This document shows, piece by piece, positions 32,014-39,984 of a stretch of 64,000 nucleotides of DNA. The position numbers and the translations under genes are program-made. Source of the stretch: Blastocatellia bacterium. GTDB taxonomy: Bacteria > Acidobacteriota > Blastocatellia > UBA7656. The DNA is taken from NCBI GenBank assembly GCA_035275065.1, contig DATENM010000150.1:1-64000 (forward strand), read 5' to 3'. Numbering within the stretch: the stretch's first letter is position 1; every line of letters starts with the position of its first letter. Below the pieces are notes generated by a model. The model was given only the letters and a program-made list of their open reading frames with translations, searched no databases and had not been told where the DNA came from.

Positions 32014-33090
32014 ATGTTCGCAGTGATTATGGCGGGCGGGTCGGGGACGCGCTTCTGGCCCGCGAGCCGCGACCGCTTGCCGAAACAGTTTTTGAAGATC
32101 ACCGGCGACCGCACCATGTTTGAAGAGACGCTCAATCGCCTGCGCCCGTTCGTCGCCGAAGATCATATCTATCCGGTCGTCGGCCAGGTTCACGCCGAGC
32201 TGACGCGGCAAGCATTGGGCGCAAGCGCCGCCCATATGCTTGTCGAGCCCGTGGGCCGCAATACGGCTGCCGCCATCGGGCTTGCGGCGATTCACGTCCG
32301 TCCGCGCGATCCCGATGGCGTGATGCTCGTGCTGCCGGCGGATCACTTCATCGCCGACCTTGAAAACTTCGCGCGCACGGCGCAGGCGGCGGCTGAAGTC
32401 GCAACCCGTGGCGCCATCGTCACCATCGGCATTCAACCGACGCGGCCCGAAACCGGCTACGGCTACATACAGGTTGGCGAAGCCACCGGTCAGGCGCTTG
32501 AGCGAAGCTATTACCGCGTTGCGCGCTTTGTCGAAAAGCCCGACCAGGCGAAGGCGCTCGAATACCTGGCGAGCAATCAGTACGCCTGGAACAGCGGCAT
32601 CTTTGTTTTTACGGCGCGCACCATACTCGCAGAGATTGCCGCCTGTATGCCTGAGCTTGCCGCCGGCCTGGACGAGATCGCCGGCGCGATGGGCAGCCAT
32701 GCTTATGATGAAACGCTTGAGCGGGTCTATCGCCGGCTCGCTTCGGTTTCGATTGACTATGGCGTGATGGAAAAGACCGCCGCTGCGATCTACGCTTTCA
32801 AAGCCGATTTCGCCTGGAGCGACGTGGGGAGCTGGCAGGCGCTTTATGAATTGCGCGCCACGGAAGCCGACCGTGACGGCAACCTGTTGCTCAGCGACAC
32901 GGTCGCCGCCGCCGCGAAAAGTAATCTGGTTTACTCGACGACCACCCGCGCGGTGGCGCTGCTCGGCGTCGAAGGGCTGGTCGTCGTTGATACCGAAGAC
33001 GCTTTGCTCATCGCCGACCGCAGCCGCTCGCAAGAGGTCAAGCAGTTCCCCGAACAGTTCAAGCGCGCCGGGCGCACAGAGCTTGGTTGA
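32014..33090 (+). CDS. manC: Mannose-1-phosphate guanylyltransferase
   Basis: A 358-aa cytoplasmic nucleotidyltransferase making GDP-mannose from GTP and mannose-1-phosphate. The N-terminal signature MAGGSGTRFWPASRDRLPKQ, the FVEKPDQAKA motif (about residue 171) and WNSGIFVF are diagnostic. It lacks the C-terminal cupin (phosphomannose isomerase) half of the bifunctional enzymes and so is the short form. GAGAGGGAGTGAG upstream supports ATG 32014. The phosphomannomutase gene begins 9 bases after its stop, so the two supply GDP-mannose together. Confidence 0.94.
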   Translation: MFAVIMAGGSGTRFWPASRDRLPKQFLKITGDRTMFEETLNRLRPFVAEDHIYPVVGQVHAELTRQALGASAAHMLVEPVGRNTAAAIGLAAIHVRPRDPDGVMLVLPADHFIADLENFARTAQAAAEVATRGAIVTIGIQPTRPETGYGYIQVGEATGQALERSYYRVARFVEKPDQAKALEYLASNQYAWNSGIFVFTARTILAEIAACMPELAAGLDEIAGAMGSHAYDETLERVYRRLASVSIDYGVMEKTAAAIYAFKADFAWSDVGSWQALYELRATEADRDGNLLLSDTVAAAAKSNLVYSTTTRAVALLGVEGLVVVDTEDALLIADRSRSQEVKQFPEQFKRAGRTELG

Positions 33091-33099
33091 GGATAGAAA

Positions 33100-34461
33100 A
33101 TGAATCCGCACATCTTTCGCGAATATGACATTCGCGGCGTCGTGGGCCGCGACCTGACCGACGACAGCGTCTATGATCTGGCGCGGGCCATCGGCACCTT
33201 CTTTCATCGCAACGGCGCGCGGCGCGTCAGCCTCGGGCGCGACGCCCGCGAAAGCTCGCCGCCGTTCCGCGACTTGCTGATCCGCGGCTTCAACCAGTCG
33301 GGGCTTGATGTCATAGATGTCGGCATGGTGCCAACGCCTGTGCTTTACTACACGCTCTTCACGCAGCCGGTTGAGGCCGGCGTGATGATCACCGGCAGCC
33401 ACAACCCGCCGAACGAGAACGGCTTTAAAATCTGCCTCGGCAAAAGCACGATCTTCGGCGGCCAGATCAGTGAGATCAAAGAGATCGCCCTGGCGCGCGA
33501 CTTCAGTAACGGGTCGGGCAACTTTGAAGTGCGCGATGTGCTCGAAGAGTACCGCGACATGATCGCCGCGAATGTGCAGCTCGGGCCACGCCGCTTGAAG
33601 GTCGTCGTGGATGGCGGCAACGGCATGGGCGGCATGGTCGGCGCGCCGCTCTACCGCGAGATGGGCTGCGAGGTGGTCGAGCTTTTCTGCGAGCCCGACA
33701 GCCGCTTCCCGAATCATCACCCTGACCCGACGGTTGTCGAGAACATGCGCTTTGCGATTGCAGCGGTTGCCGAGCACCGGGCCGATCTGGCAATCGCCTT
33801 TGACGGCGACGGCGACCGCATCGGCGTCGTGGACGAGCGCGGCGGCGTCATCTGGGGCGATCAACTGATGATCATCTTTTCGCGGGCGATTCTTGCGCGG
33901 CATCCGGGCGCGCGGTTCATCGCCGAAGTGAAATGCTCGCAAGTCCTCTATGACGACATTCGCGCCCACGGCGGCGAGGCGCTGATGTGGAAGGTCGGCC
34001 ACTCGCTGATTAAAGCGAAGATGAAAGAGATCGACGCGCAGATGGCCGGCGAGATGAGCGGCCACCTCTTCTTCGCGGATCGCTACTTCGGCTACGACGA
34101 CGCGGTCTATGCGGGGGCGCGGCTGCTTGAGATTCTGTCGCACACTGAAGGGCCGCTCTCCGATCTGCTCGCTGACCTGCCGCCGACCGTCTACACGCCG
34201 GAGATTCGCCTCGACTGCCCCGACGAAAAGAAATTCGCCGTCGTCGGGGCGCTTAGCGAAGAGTTCAAGCGGACGCACGATGTAATTGACATAGACGGCG
34301 CGCGCATTCGCTTCGCGCACGGCTGGGCGCTGGTGCGCGGCTCGAACACACAGCCGGTGATCGTCATGCGCTTTGAAGCCGACACCCAGGCGCACCTCGA
34401 CGAGATGCGCCAACTGCTCGAAGCCCGCGCGCAGCGTTTGATTGCCGAAAGCGACGCCTAG
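33100..34461 (+). CDS. Phosphomannomutase/phosphoglucomutase
   Basis: A 453-aa alpha-D-phosphohexomutase, probably converting mannose-6-P to mannose-1-P (and glucose phosphates). The active-site serine is in TGSHNPPNENG (about residues 95-105), the Mg2+ loop is DGDGDRIGVVDE (about 234-245), the sugar-binding loop is GEMSGHLFFADRY, and the phosphate-binding loop is RGSNTQPVIVMRFE. It directly follows the guanylyltransferase in one operon. A family E palindrome follows its stop. Confidence 0.94.
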   Translation: MNPHIFREYDIRGVVGRDLTDDSVYDLARAIGTFFHRNGARRVSLGRDARESSPPFRDLLIRGFNQSGLDVIDVGMVPTPVLYYTLFTQPVEAGVMITGSHNPPNENGFKICLGKSTIFGGQISEIKEIALARDFSNGSGNFEVRDVLEEYRDMIAANVQLGPRRLKVVVDGGNGMGGMVGAPLYREMGCEVVELFCEPDSRFPNHHPDPTVVENMRFAIAAVAEHRADLAIAFDGDGDRIGVVDERGGVIWGDQLMIIFSRAILARHPGARFIAEVKCSQVLYDDIRAHGGEALMWKVGHSLIKAKMKEIDAQMAGEMSGHLFFADRYFGYDDAVYAGARLLEILSHTEGPLSDLLADLPPTVYTPEIRLDCPDEKKFAVVGALSEEFKRTHDVIDIDGARIRFAHGWALVRGSNTQPVIVMRFEADTQAHLDEMRQLLEARAQRLIAESDA

Positions 34462-34478
34462 AGCAGTGTTCAAATGGA

Positions 34479-34537
34479 TGTAGCGCAAGGCGGTTAGATT
34501 GCGCATTGGCTCGCGCAATCTAACCGCTTGCGCTACA
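34479..34537. repeat. Intergenic palindrome, family E (copy 1)
   Basis: tgtagcgcaaggcggttag...gcgc pairs with gcgc...ctaaccgcttgcgctaca around a short centre. Nearly identical to the copy at 43243-43302 and related to 39292-39348. Confidence 0.85.
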
Positions 34538-34624
34538 AGGCAAACGCAATTGAAATCCGCTCCAGCGCAAGCGAGACGATGATCGAGCGGCGCTTCTACT
34601 TTTTGATGATTGCTGAAAAAGGAG

Positions 34625-34671
34625 AGACGGGAGAAGCTCTACGGCTCTATAGGAGGTCGCTTCTCCCGTCT
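34625..34671. repeat. Perfect 13-bp inverted repeat in a 395-base gap
   Basis: agacgggagaagc (34625-34637) and gcttctcccgtct (34659-34671) are exact complements with a 21-base loop. The gap 34462-34856 otherwise holds the family E palindrome and a sequence that I could not assign to a gene, RNA or promoter; short frames here lack support. Confidence 0.6.
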
Positions 34672-34856
34672 GCGGAGACATCCAGACCTAAGCAATTGCC
34701 GGCATCATAACCCGAGTCGTACAAGCTGTCTAACTCATTGTTTTTATCGCGCCAATCGAATCTGCTAATGATTCGCAGCACCCGCGCTTGACTTCATCCT
34801 GATCGCCGCCCGATGATCAAAACAGAGACCCGTGCGACGGAGGTGCGACGAGGGGG

Positions 34857-35375
34857 ATGATCAAGAAGATATTGAAATGGGCGGGCATCACGCTGGCTGT
34901 GGCCTTCATTGTCAGTCAATTCATTCGGCCCGCCAAGACCAACCCGCCGGTTGACGAAGCCAGCACCCTGAGCGCCCGGCTGCAAGTCACGCCGGAGGTC
35001 GAAGCGATTCTTAACCGCTCGTGCGTTGACTGTCACTCGCACAAGACGGTGTGGCCTTGGTACAGCAACGTGGCGCCGGTGTCGTGGTATTTGACGCACG
35101 ACGTCAACGAGGGGCGCAGGCATTGGAACGTCTCGAACTGGCCGACCGACCCGAAGCGCTCGGCGCACCGCCTCGAAGAGATGTGCCAGCAGGTCGAAAA
35201 GGGCGAGATGCCGCTGGCCATCTACGTCACCATGCACCCGACGGCGAAGCTGACGGACGCCGACAAGAAGACGCTCTGCGACTGGGCGAACGCCGAGCGC
35301 CAGCGCCTGGGCGCGGCGGCCCAGCAAGCCGCACCTGAAGGCCAGAGCGGCGAGCGCCGCCCCGAGTCGCACTAA
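34857..35375 (+). CDS. Haem-binding-domain c-type cytochrome
   Basis: A 172-aa protein with an N-terminal membrane segment (WAGITLAVAFIVSQF) followed by CVDCHSHKTVWPWYSNVAPVS at about residue 56, the haem_bd (PF14376-like) signature with a single CXXCH. The later WNVSNWPTDP and EMCQQVEKGEMPLAIYVTMHP match the same family. Probably membrane-anchored and periplasmic, passing electrons or binding haem; the partner is unknown. ATG 34857 has GAGGGGG just before it. It is 6 bases upstream of the gluconokinase gene. Confidence 0.85.
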   Translation: MIKKILKWAGITLAVAFIVSQFIRPAKTNPPVDEASTLSARLQVTPEVEAILNRSCVDCHSHKTVWPWYSNVAPVSWYLTHDVNEGRRHWNVSNWPTDPKRSAHRLEEMCQQVEKGEMPLAIYVTMHPTAKLTDADKKTLCDWANAERQRLGAAAQQAAPEGQSGERRPESH

Positions 35376-35381
35376 TTCGCT

Positions 35382-35882
35382 ATGGCGCAGGCAATCATCC
35401 TGATGGGGGTCAGCGGTTCGGGCAAGACGACCGTCGGCGAACGGCTCGGCCGGGCGCTCGGCTGGCCTTACTATGACGCCGACGATTTTCACCCGCCAGA
35501 AAACGTCGAGCGCATGCGTCACGGCATCGCGCTCACGGACGAAGACCGCAAGCCGTGGCTGGCGGCGCTCGCTCGCCTGATCGTCGAAGCGCTGTCCCGT
35601 AATCAATCCATCCTGCTCGGCTGCTCGGCGCTTAAGAAAGCCTATCGCGAGCAGCTCAAGCCACCCGCCACGACCTCTGCCGCCGTGCGCTTCGTCTACC
35701 TGCGTGTGCCAATCGAAGTCGCGGCGGCGCGCACCAGGGAGCGGCGCGACCACTTCATGCCGACTTCGCTCGTCCCCAGCCAGTTCGCCGCGCTCGAAGA
35801 ACCCAGGGACGCGATTGTCGTTGATGCCACGAAGTCGCCCGACGAAGTGGTGGCGCAAATTCGCCGGGCGCTCAGGCTGTAA
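35382..35882 (+). CDS. gntK: Gluconokinase
   Basis: A 166-aa P-loop kinase of the GntK family that phosphorylates gluconate to 6-phosphogluconate. Walker A is MGVSGSGKTTVGERL (residues 8-22), then DADDFHPPENVERMRHGIAL, the family signature, and LGCSALKKAYREQL and TRERRDHFMPTSLVPSQF. It lies 6 bases after the cytochrome gene and may share its transcript. No edd or 6-phosphogluconate dehydrogenase gene is nearby; a KDPG-aldolase-like gene (catalytic Lys missing) lies at 12874. Confidence 0.93.
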   Translation: MAQAIILMGVSGSGKTTVGERLGRALGWPYYDADDFHPPENVERMRHGIALTDEDRKPWLAALARLIVEALSRNQSILLGCSALKKAYREQLKPPATTSAAVRFVYLRVPIEVAAARTRERRDHFMPTSLVPSQFAALEEPRDAIVVDATKSPDEVVAQIRRALRL

Positions 35883-35914
35883 GCAGCGCCGGCAATCGCT
35901 GATTCACCCGCGCG

Positions 35915-36712
35915 TCACGATAAAGGGTGGCGGCGCAGGAATCCGAGTGTCGCGCTCAGCGAGGCTTCGGGCTGGTCTGTGAAATAGATGTGACTCGCCG
36001 AGGGCAGCAGCAACAATTCGGCGCCGGAGATGCGCTCGGCGATCAAGCGGCCATTGGCTGCCGGCACCAGCTCATCTGTCTCGCCGTGAACCACCAGAGT
36101 CGGCGCTTGAATCTGCGATAAGCGCGACTCGCTCGACCACGCCATAATCGCCTGTAGCTGTGCCATGTAGGCTTCAGCGGTCGGCAGCGTCCGCCGCCGC
36201 ATCGCCAGGTCTTCTTCGATGCGCTCGCGCGGCGTCTGCGCGTCGTAGATGTAGGGCACCATCGCGCGGATGGCTTCTTCATCCTCCATCGTCGCGCGGG
36301 CGAACAGCACCCGCCTGACCGCGGGGCCGGCCGACACGGCGAGCGGGCCGCCAAAAGCCGTGCAGCCGAGCACCAGCGAATGCACGCGCTCGGGGTATTG
36401 AAGCGTCAACTCTTGCGCGATCATGCCGCCCATCGAAACGCCAAGTACGTGAGCGCGCTCGACGGCGGCGGCGCTCAAGACCGCCTCGGCGTCCGCGGCC
36501 ATGCCGGCAATCGTGTAAGGGCCCGCGGGAACGTCGCTGCGACCGACACCGCGATTGTCGAAGACGATGACGCGGTAATGCTCAGCCAGCGCCGGCACGA
36601 CGCGGCCCCACATCTCCAGCGAATAGCCCAGCCCCATGATCATCAACAGCGGCTCGCCGCTGCCGCGCTCTTCCCAGTAGATGCGCGCGCCGTCCGCTTC
36701 AACGTAAGGCAT
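35915..36712 (-). CDS. Alpha/beta hydrolase
   Basis: A 265-aa soluble hydrolase related to 3-oxoadipate enol-lactonase and esterases. The oxyanion loop is MIMGLGYSLEMW, the nucleophile elbow GVSMGGMIAQEL (Ser about 94), the acid is in VVHGETDELVPA, and His in PSASHIYFTDQP. The triad is complete. Substrate cannot be deduced: no other aromatic-degradation gene is near. It converges with gluconokinase (32 bases) and shares the minus strand with the peroxiredoxin. Confidence 0.88.
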   Translation of the reverse strand: MPYVEADGARIYWEERGSGEPLLMIMGLGYSLEMWGRVVPALAEHYRVIVFDNRGVGRSDVPAGPYTIAGMAADAEAVLSAAAVERAHVLGVSMGGMIAQELTLQYPERVHSLVLGCTAFGGPLAVSAGPAVRRVLFARATMEDEEAIRAMVPYIYDAQTPRERIEEDLAMRRRTLPTAEAYMAQLQAIMAWSSESRLSQIQAPTLVVHGETDELVPAANGRLIAERISGAELLLLPSASHIYFTDQPEASLSATLGFLRRHPLS

Positions 36713-36815
36713 CGTTCAGCTCTCCCTCGCGTAGACTTCAGAATAGAAAAGCGCGGGCGCCGCCTCGATGAAACGCGCAGCGCCCGCGCCGGTGGTTCAG
36801 AATGTGTAAGGCAAA

Positions 36816-37469
36816 CTACGCGTCGGCGCCGCCCGCCTTGCCGGGCTGTTTCACCATGCGCAGGTAAGGCTTCAAGGTCTTCCAGCCTTCGGGGAACTTC
36901 TCTTTCGCCTGCTCATCAGAGATCGCCGGCGGGATGATGCAATCGCCGCCCGGCGTCCAGTTCGCCGGGGTGGCGACGCTGTAGTTGGCCATCAGTTGCA
37001 GCGAGTCGATGACCCGCAGGATTTCATCGAAGTTGCGCCCCGTGCCCATCGGGTAGGTGATCGTCAGTTTCACTTTCTTGTCCGGGCCGATGACGAAGAC
37101 CGAGCGCACCGTCGCCGTCTCGCTGGCGTTCGGGTGAATCATGTCGTAAGCCTCGGCCACCTTGCGGTCGGGGTCGGCGATGATGGGAAAGTTCAGCGCC
37201 GTGCCTTGCGTCTCCTCGATGTCCTTTGCCCACCCTCTGTGCGAGTCTACCGGGTCAACGCTGAGGCCAATGACTTTTACACCGCGCTTGTCGAAGTCGC
37301 CTTTGCTGCGCGCGACCTCGCCGAGTTCAGTCGTACAAACCGGCGTGTAATCCTTGGGGTGTGAGAAGAGCACCGCCCAGTTGTTGCCAATCCATTCGTG
37401 AAAGTTAATCGGCCCTTCGGTGGTGTCCGCCGAAAAGTCCGGCGCCGTATCTCCTAATCGAATAGCCAT
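36816..37469 (-). CDS. 1-Cys peroxiredoxin (Prx6 type)
   Basis: A 217-aa peroxide-reducing enzyme. MAIRLGDTAPDFSADTTEGPI begins the mature family sequence; GGGAGC before ATG 37469 supports it, and the longer frame upstream is not needed. The peroxidatic cysteine is Cys45 in DYTPVCTTELG. The Prx6 C-terminal WTPGGDCIIPPAISDEQA and FPEGWKTLKPYLRMV are present. The usual resolving Cys of 2-Cys types is absent, so a thiol such as bacillithiol could serve as reductant; this is inference from the bacillithiol genes in the window. Confidence 0.93.
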   Translation of the reverse strand: MAIRLGDTAPDFSADTTEGPINFHEWIGNNWAVLFSHPKDYTPVCTTELGEVARSKGDFDKRGVKVIGLSVDPVDSHRGWAKDIEETQGTALNFPIIADPDRKVAEAYDMIHPNASETATVRSVFVIGPDKKVKLTITYPMGTGRNFDEILRVIDSLQLMANYSVATPANWTPGGDCIIPPAISDEQAKEKFPEGWKTLKPYLRMVKQPGKAGGADA

Positions 37470-37668
37470 AGTTTTGCTCCCTTTCTTCCTCGGAGGTTCA
37501 TCTTGTGAGCGCGGCCCGGACGGTTTATCGTTGTTCGCTTGTCCCGTGCCTCCCCGGACTCGCCTCAATTTCACTCGCTAATCATAACACGCCCGCCCCG
37601 CCCCGTGTCACCTGCCGGCAGCGCCCCGCGGAGAGATCATAGCGACCCGTGGCCATTCACGCGAATTC

Positions 37669-37701
37669 TTGACCGCTAGAACTTTTCAGAATATTATTCG
37701 T
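37669..37701 (+). promoter_or_regulatory. Promoter with overlapping Lrp-like operator
   Basis: TTGACC (37669-37674), a 17-base spacer and TATTAT (37692-37697) form a good sigma70 promoter. The -10 lies inside CAGAATATTATTCGT (37687-37701), which fits the enteric Lrp consensus YAGHAWATTWTDCTR in 13 of 15 positions. An Lrp-family gene starts 20 bases downstream, so autoregulation is likely. Confidence 0.6.
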
Positions 37702-37720
37702 TTATTGTGAGCGAAACCGT

Positions 37721-38194
37721 ATGATCAACGAAACTGACAAGCAAATACTGAAGATTCTTCAAGAGAACGCGCGAACCACCAACGCCGAGATCGCCCGCCA
37801 GGTCGGCATGGCGCCGTCGGCGATTCTTGAGCGCGTCCGTAAGCTCGAAGAGCGCGGCGTCATCAAAGGCTATGGCGCGCAGTTGGCCGGCCACGCCATC
37901 GGGCGCGGCTTGCTGGCCTTCATCTTCGTGCGCCTGGAAGACATGGCCGGCGAGGGCAAAGCCGCCAAGGCGCTGGCGCGGATCCCCGAAGCGCTCGAAG
38001 TCCACCACGTCGCCGGCGAAGACTGTTTTCTCGTCAAAGTGCGCGCCGCCAGCACCGAGGCCCTGGGCCAGTTGTTGCGCGAGCAGATCGGCACCATCAA
38101 GGGCGTGCGCTCGACGCGGACGACCATCGTCCTGCGCACCGAAAAAGAATCTACGGCGCTGCCGTTTGAAGGCGACACACGGCGCAAAGCCTGA
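37721..38194 (+). CDS. Lrp/AsnC family transcriptional regulator
   Basis: A 157-aa DNA-binding protein. Residues 1-60 form the winged helix-turn-helix (INETDKQILKILQENARTTNAEIARQVGMAPSAILERVRKLEERG), and residues 70-145 the RAM effector-binding domain (VHHVAGEDCFLVKVRAAS, GVRSTRTTIVL). Regulators of this type sense amino acids. A strong promoter with a likely Lrp box lies directly upstream, and the next gene, a DMT exporter, is a plausible target. Confidence 0.93.
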   Translation: MINETDKQILKILQENARTTNAEIARQVGMAPSAILERVRKLEERGVIKGYGAQLAGHAIGRGLLAFIFVRLEDMAGEGKAAKALARIPEALEVHHVAGEDCFLVKVRAASTEALGQLLREQIGTIKGVRSTRTTIVLRTEKESTALPFEGDTRRKA

Positions 38195-38200
38195 TCGTTA

Positions 38201-38274
38201 CCTGGGAGCGCGGGCGTCTCGCCCGCCGGTCTGACGCATTGCGGGGCTGCGGGCAAGATGCCCGCGCTCCCAGG
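38201..38274. repeat. Intergenic palindrome, family I
   Basis: cctgggagcgcgggcgtct on the left and the complement aagatgcccgcgctcccagg on the right, with an inner gcccgcc/gcgggc pair. It lies between the Lrp gene and the exporter gene. No 7-base period is obvious; the unit behaves as one inverted repeat. Confidence 0.8.
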
Positions 38275-38282
38275 CTGAGACA

Positions 38283-39284
38283 ATGAACATGACACACCAA
38301 GGAGTAAACGAGCGACCGTCGCGCCTCAAGCTGGTGATGGCCTTCGCGGCGGTCTACGTCATCTGGGGCTCGACCTATCTAGCGATCCGCTACGCCATCG
38401 AGACGCTGCCGCCGCTGCTGTTTGCCGGCACGCGATTCATCGTCGCAGGTTTACTGCTCTACGGCTATGCGCGGCTGCGCGGCGCGGCGCGGCCGGCGTG
38501 GACGAACTGGCGCAAGTCGCTCGTCATCGGCGGCCTGCTGCTGCTCGGCGGCAATGGCGCGGTGGTGCTGGCCGAGCGCAGCGTGCCTTCGGGAATGACG
38601 GCGTTGTTGATCGCCACCGAGCCGCTGATGGTGGTGCTGCTCGATTGGGCGCGGCCCGGCGGGCATCGGCCCGCGGGCCGCATCATTCTGGGCCTGGCGC
38701 TCGGCATGGTCGGCATGTTTATTCTCATCGGCCCCGCTGGTCTCGCCGGCAGCAGCGAGGTCAATCTGATTGGCGCGGCGCTGTTGATTATGGCGACGGT
38801 CTCGTGGGCCGCCGGCTCGCTTTACGTCGCGAGGACGCGCACGCCGTTGTCGCCGATGCTCTTTGCCGGCATGCAGATGATCGCCGGCGGCGCGTTGCTC
38901 GCGGCCGCCGGCTTGGCGCGCGGCGAGCTGCATGACTTTGCCTTTGCGGCGGTGTCGCTGCGCTCTGTGTTATCGCTCGGCTATCTGATCGTCTTCGGCT
39001 CGCTCATTGCCTTTACTTCGTATAGCTGGCTGCTGCGGGTGACGCCGCCTTCGCTCGCCGCGACTTATGCGTACGTCAACCCGGTGGTTGCGGTGCTGCT
39101 CGGCTGGGCCTTCGCCGGCGAAACGCTCAGCCTGCGCACGATGGTCGCCGCGGCGGTCATCGTTGCCGCGGTGATTATGATTACCACGCATCAACCGCGC
39201 GCCGGGGCGAAGGTCGCGGTAGAAAAAGAGGCGGAAGCCACACCGCGCTTCGGCGAGCGCGAGTGCCTTGAATCAGGTGATTAG
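38283..39284 (+). CDS. EamA/DMT-superfamily transporter (YedA-like)
   Basis: A 333-aa inner-membrane transporter with ten membrane segments forming two EamA repeats. The signature VYVIWGSTYLAIRYAIETLPP (residues 24-44), with SGMTALLIATEPL in the first half and ASYSWLL-like FTSYSWLLRVTPPSLAATYAYVNPV in the second, identifies the YedA/RhaT-like exporter group. Such proteins export amino acids or other metabolites. It directly follows an Lrp-family regulator, which fits amino-acid-responsive export. ATG 38283 is preceded by a palindrome and no clear ribosome-binding site; ATG 38289 is possible. Confidence 0.9.
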   Translation: MNMTHQGVNERPSRLKLVMAFAAVYVIWGSTYLAIRYAIETLPPLLFAGTRFIVAGLLLYGYARLRGAARPAWTNWRKSLVIGGLLLLGGNGAVVLAERSVPSGMTALLIATEPLMVVLLDWARPGGHRPAGRIILGLALGMVGMFILIGPAGLAGSSEVNLIGAALLIMATVSWAAGSLYVARTRTPLSPMLFAGMQMIAGGALLAAAGLARGELHDFAFAAVSLRSVLSLGYLIVFGSLIAFTSYSWLLRVTPPSLAATYAYVNPVVAVLLGWAFAGETLSLRTMVAAAVIVAAVIMITTHQPRAGAKVAVEKEAEATPRFGERECLESGD

Positions 39285-39291
39285 GGCAGGA

Positions 39292-39348
39292 TGTAGCGCA
39301 AGCGGCTAGCTTGCGCCAGACCTGCGCAAGCTAGCCGCTTGCGCTACA
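39292..39348. repeat. Intergenic palindrome, family E (copy 2)
   Basis: tgtagcgcaagcggctagcttgcgc pairs perfectly with gcgcaagctagccgcttgcgctaca around a 7-base loop. The next gene's ribosome-binding site (GGAGGG, 39350-39355) lies directly after the right arm. Confidence 0.9.
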
Positions 39349-39359
39349 AGGAGGGACGC

Positions 39360-39887
39360 ATGACCGATCTTCGATTTCCGATAGGGCGATTCAACTGGGA
39401 AGGCGAAAGCTCGCCGGCGCAGCGCGAGCAATTCATCGACGACATCAGCGAGCTGCCGGCGCGGTTGCGCGCAGCGGTCGCGGGATTAACTGACGAGCAG
39501 CTCGACACGCCGTACCGCGACGGCGGCTGGAGCGTACGGCAGGTGGTTCATCACCTCGCCGACAGCCACCTGAACAGCTATGTGCGCTTTCGCCTGGCGC
39601 TCACCGAAGAGACGCCGACGATCAAGGCATATGACGAAGCTCAGTGGGCCGAGCTTGAAGACGCGCGCCGCGCGCCGGTCGAGGTGTCGCTTGCGCTGAT
39701 CGAATCCTTGCACGACCGCTGGGTGCGCCTGTTACGTTCATTACAACCCGCAGATTTCGCCCGCGAGTTCAGGCACCCCGAGCGCGGCACCATGTCGCTC
39801 GATGCCAACCTGGGGCTCTATTCCTGGCACGGCAAGCATCACACAACACACATCACCAACCTGCGCCAGCGCATGGGCTGGAACTGA
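39360..39887 (+). CDS. DinB/YfiT-type putative bacillithiol transferase
   Basis: A 175-aa four-helix DinB-superfamily protein of the YfiT/BstA group. The metal ligands are His in VVHHLADSHLN (about residue 63) and in YSWHGKHHTTHI (about 160). LRFPIGRF and the WNWS-like GWSVRQV helix are typical. BstA-type proteins conjugate bacillithiol to toxic electrophiles. The bacillithiol gene bshC is at the other end of the window, so the pathway is present in this organism. The start is ATG 39360 behind GGAGGG; the upstream frame from 39339 runs out of the palindrome. Confidence 0.83.
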   Translation: MTDLRFPIGRFNWEGESSPAQREQFIDDISELPARLRAAVAGLTDEQLDTPYRDGGWSVRQVVHHLADSHLNSYVRFRLALTEETPTIKAYDEAQWAELEDARRAPVEVSLALIESLHDRWVRLLRSLQPADFAREFRHPERGTMSLDANLGLYSWHGKHHTTHITNLRQRMGWN

Positions 39888-39984
39888 TCCGCCGCGCGCT
39901 GTCTCAGCGACGTTGCGCGGCGCGGCGGAATGCGATAAATAGACGGGCTGTAGAGCGCCTCCCCCGCTTGATAAAGGAACCGTC

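Noticed and set aside
31984..34518. 844-codon open frame on the minus strand opposite manC and phosphomannomutase
   Set aside because: It mirrors two well-conserved plus-strand genes, has no recognisable domain, and arises from high-GC codon use. The same holds for long minus-strand frames at 1615-2451, 5684-6514, 28005-29102, 30279-31553 and 55180-56295.
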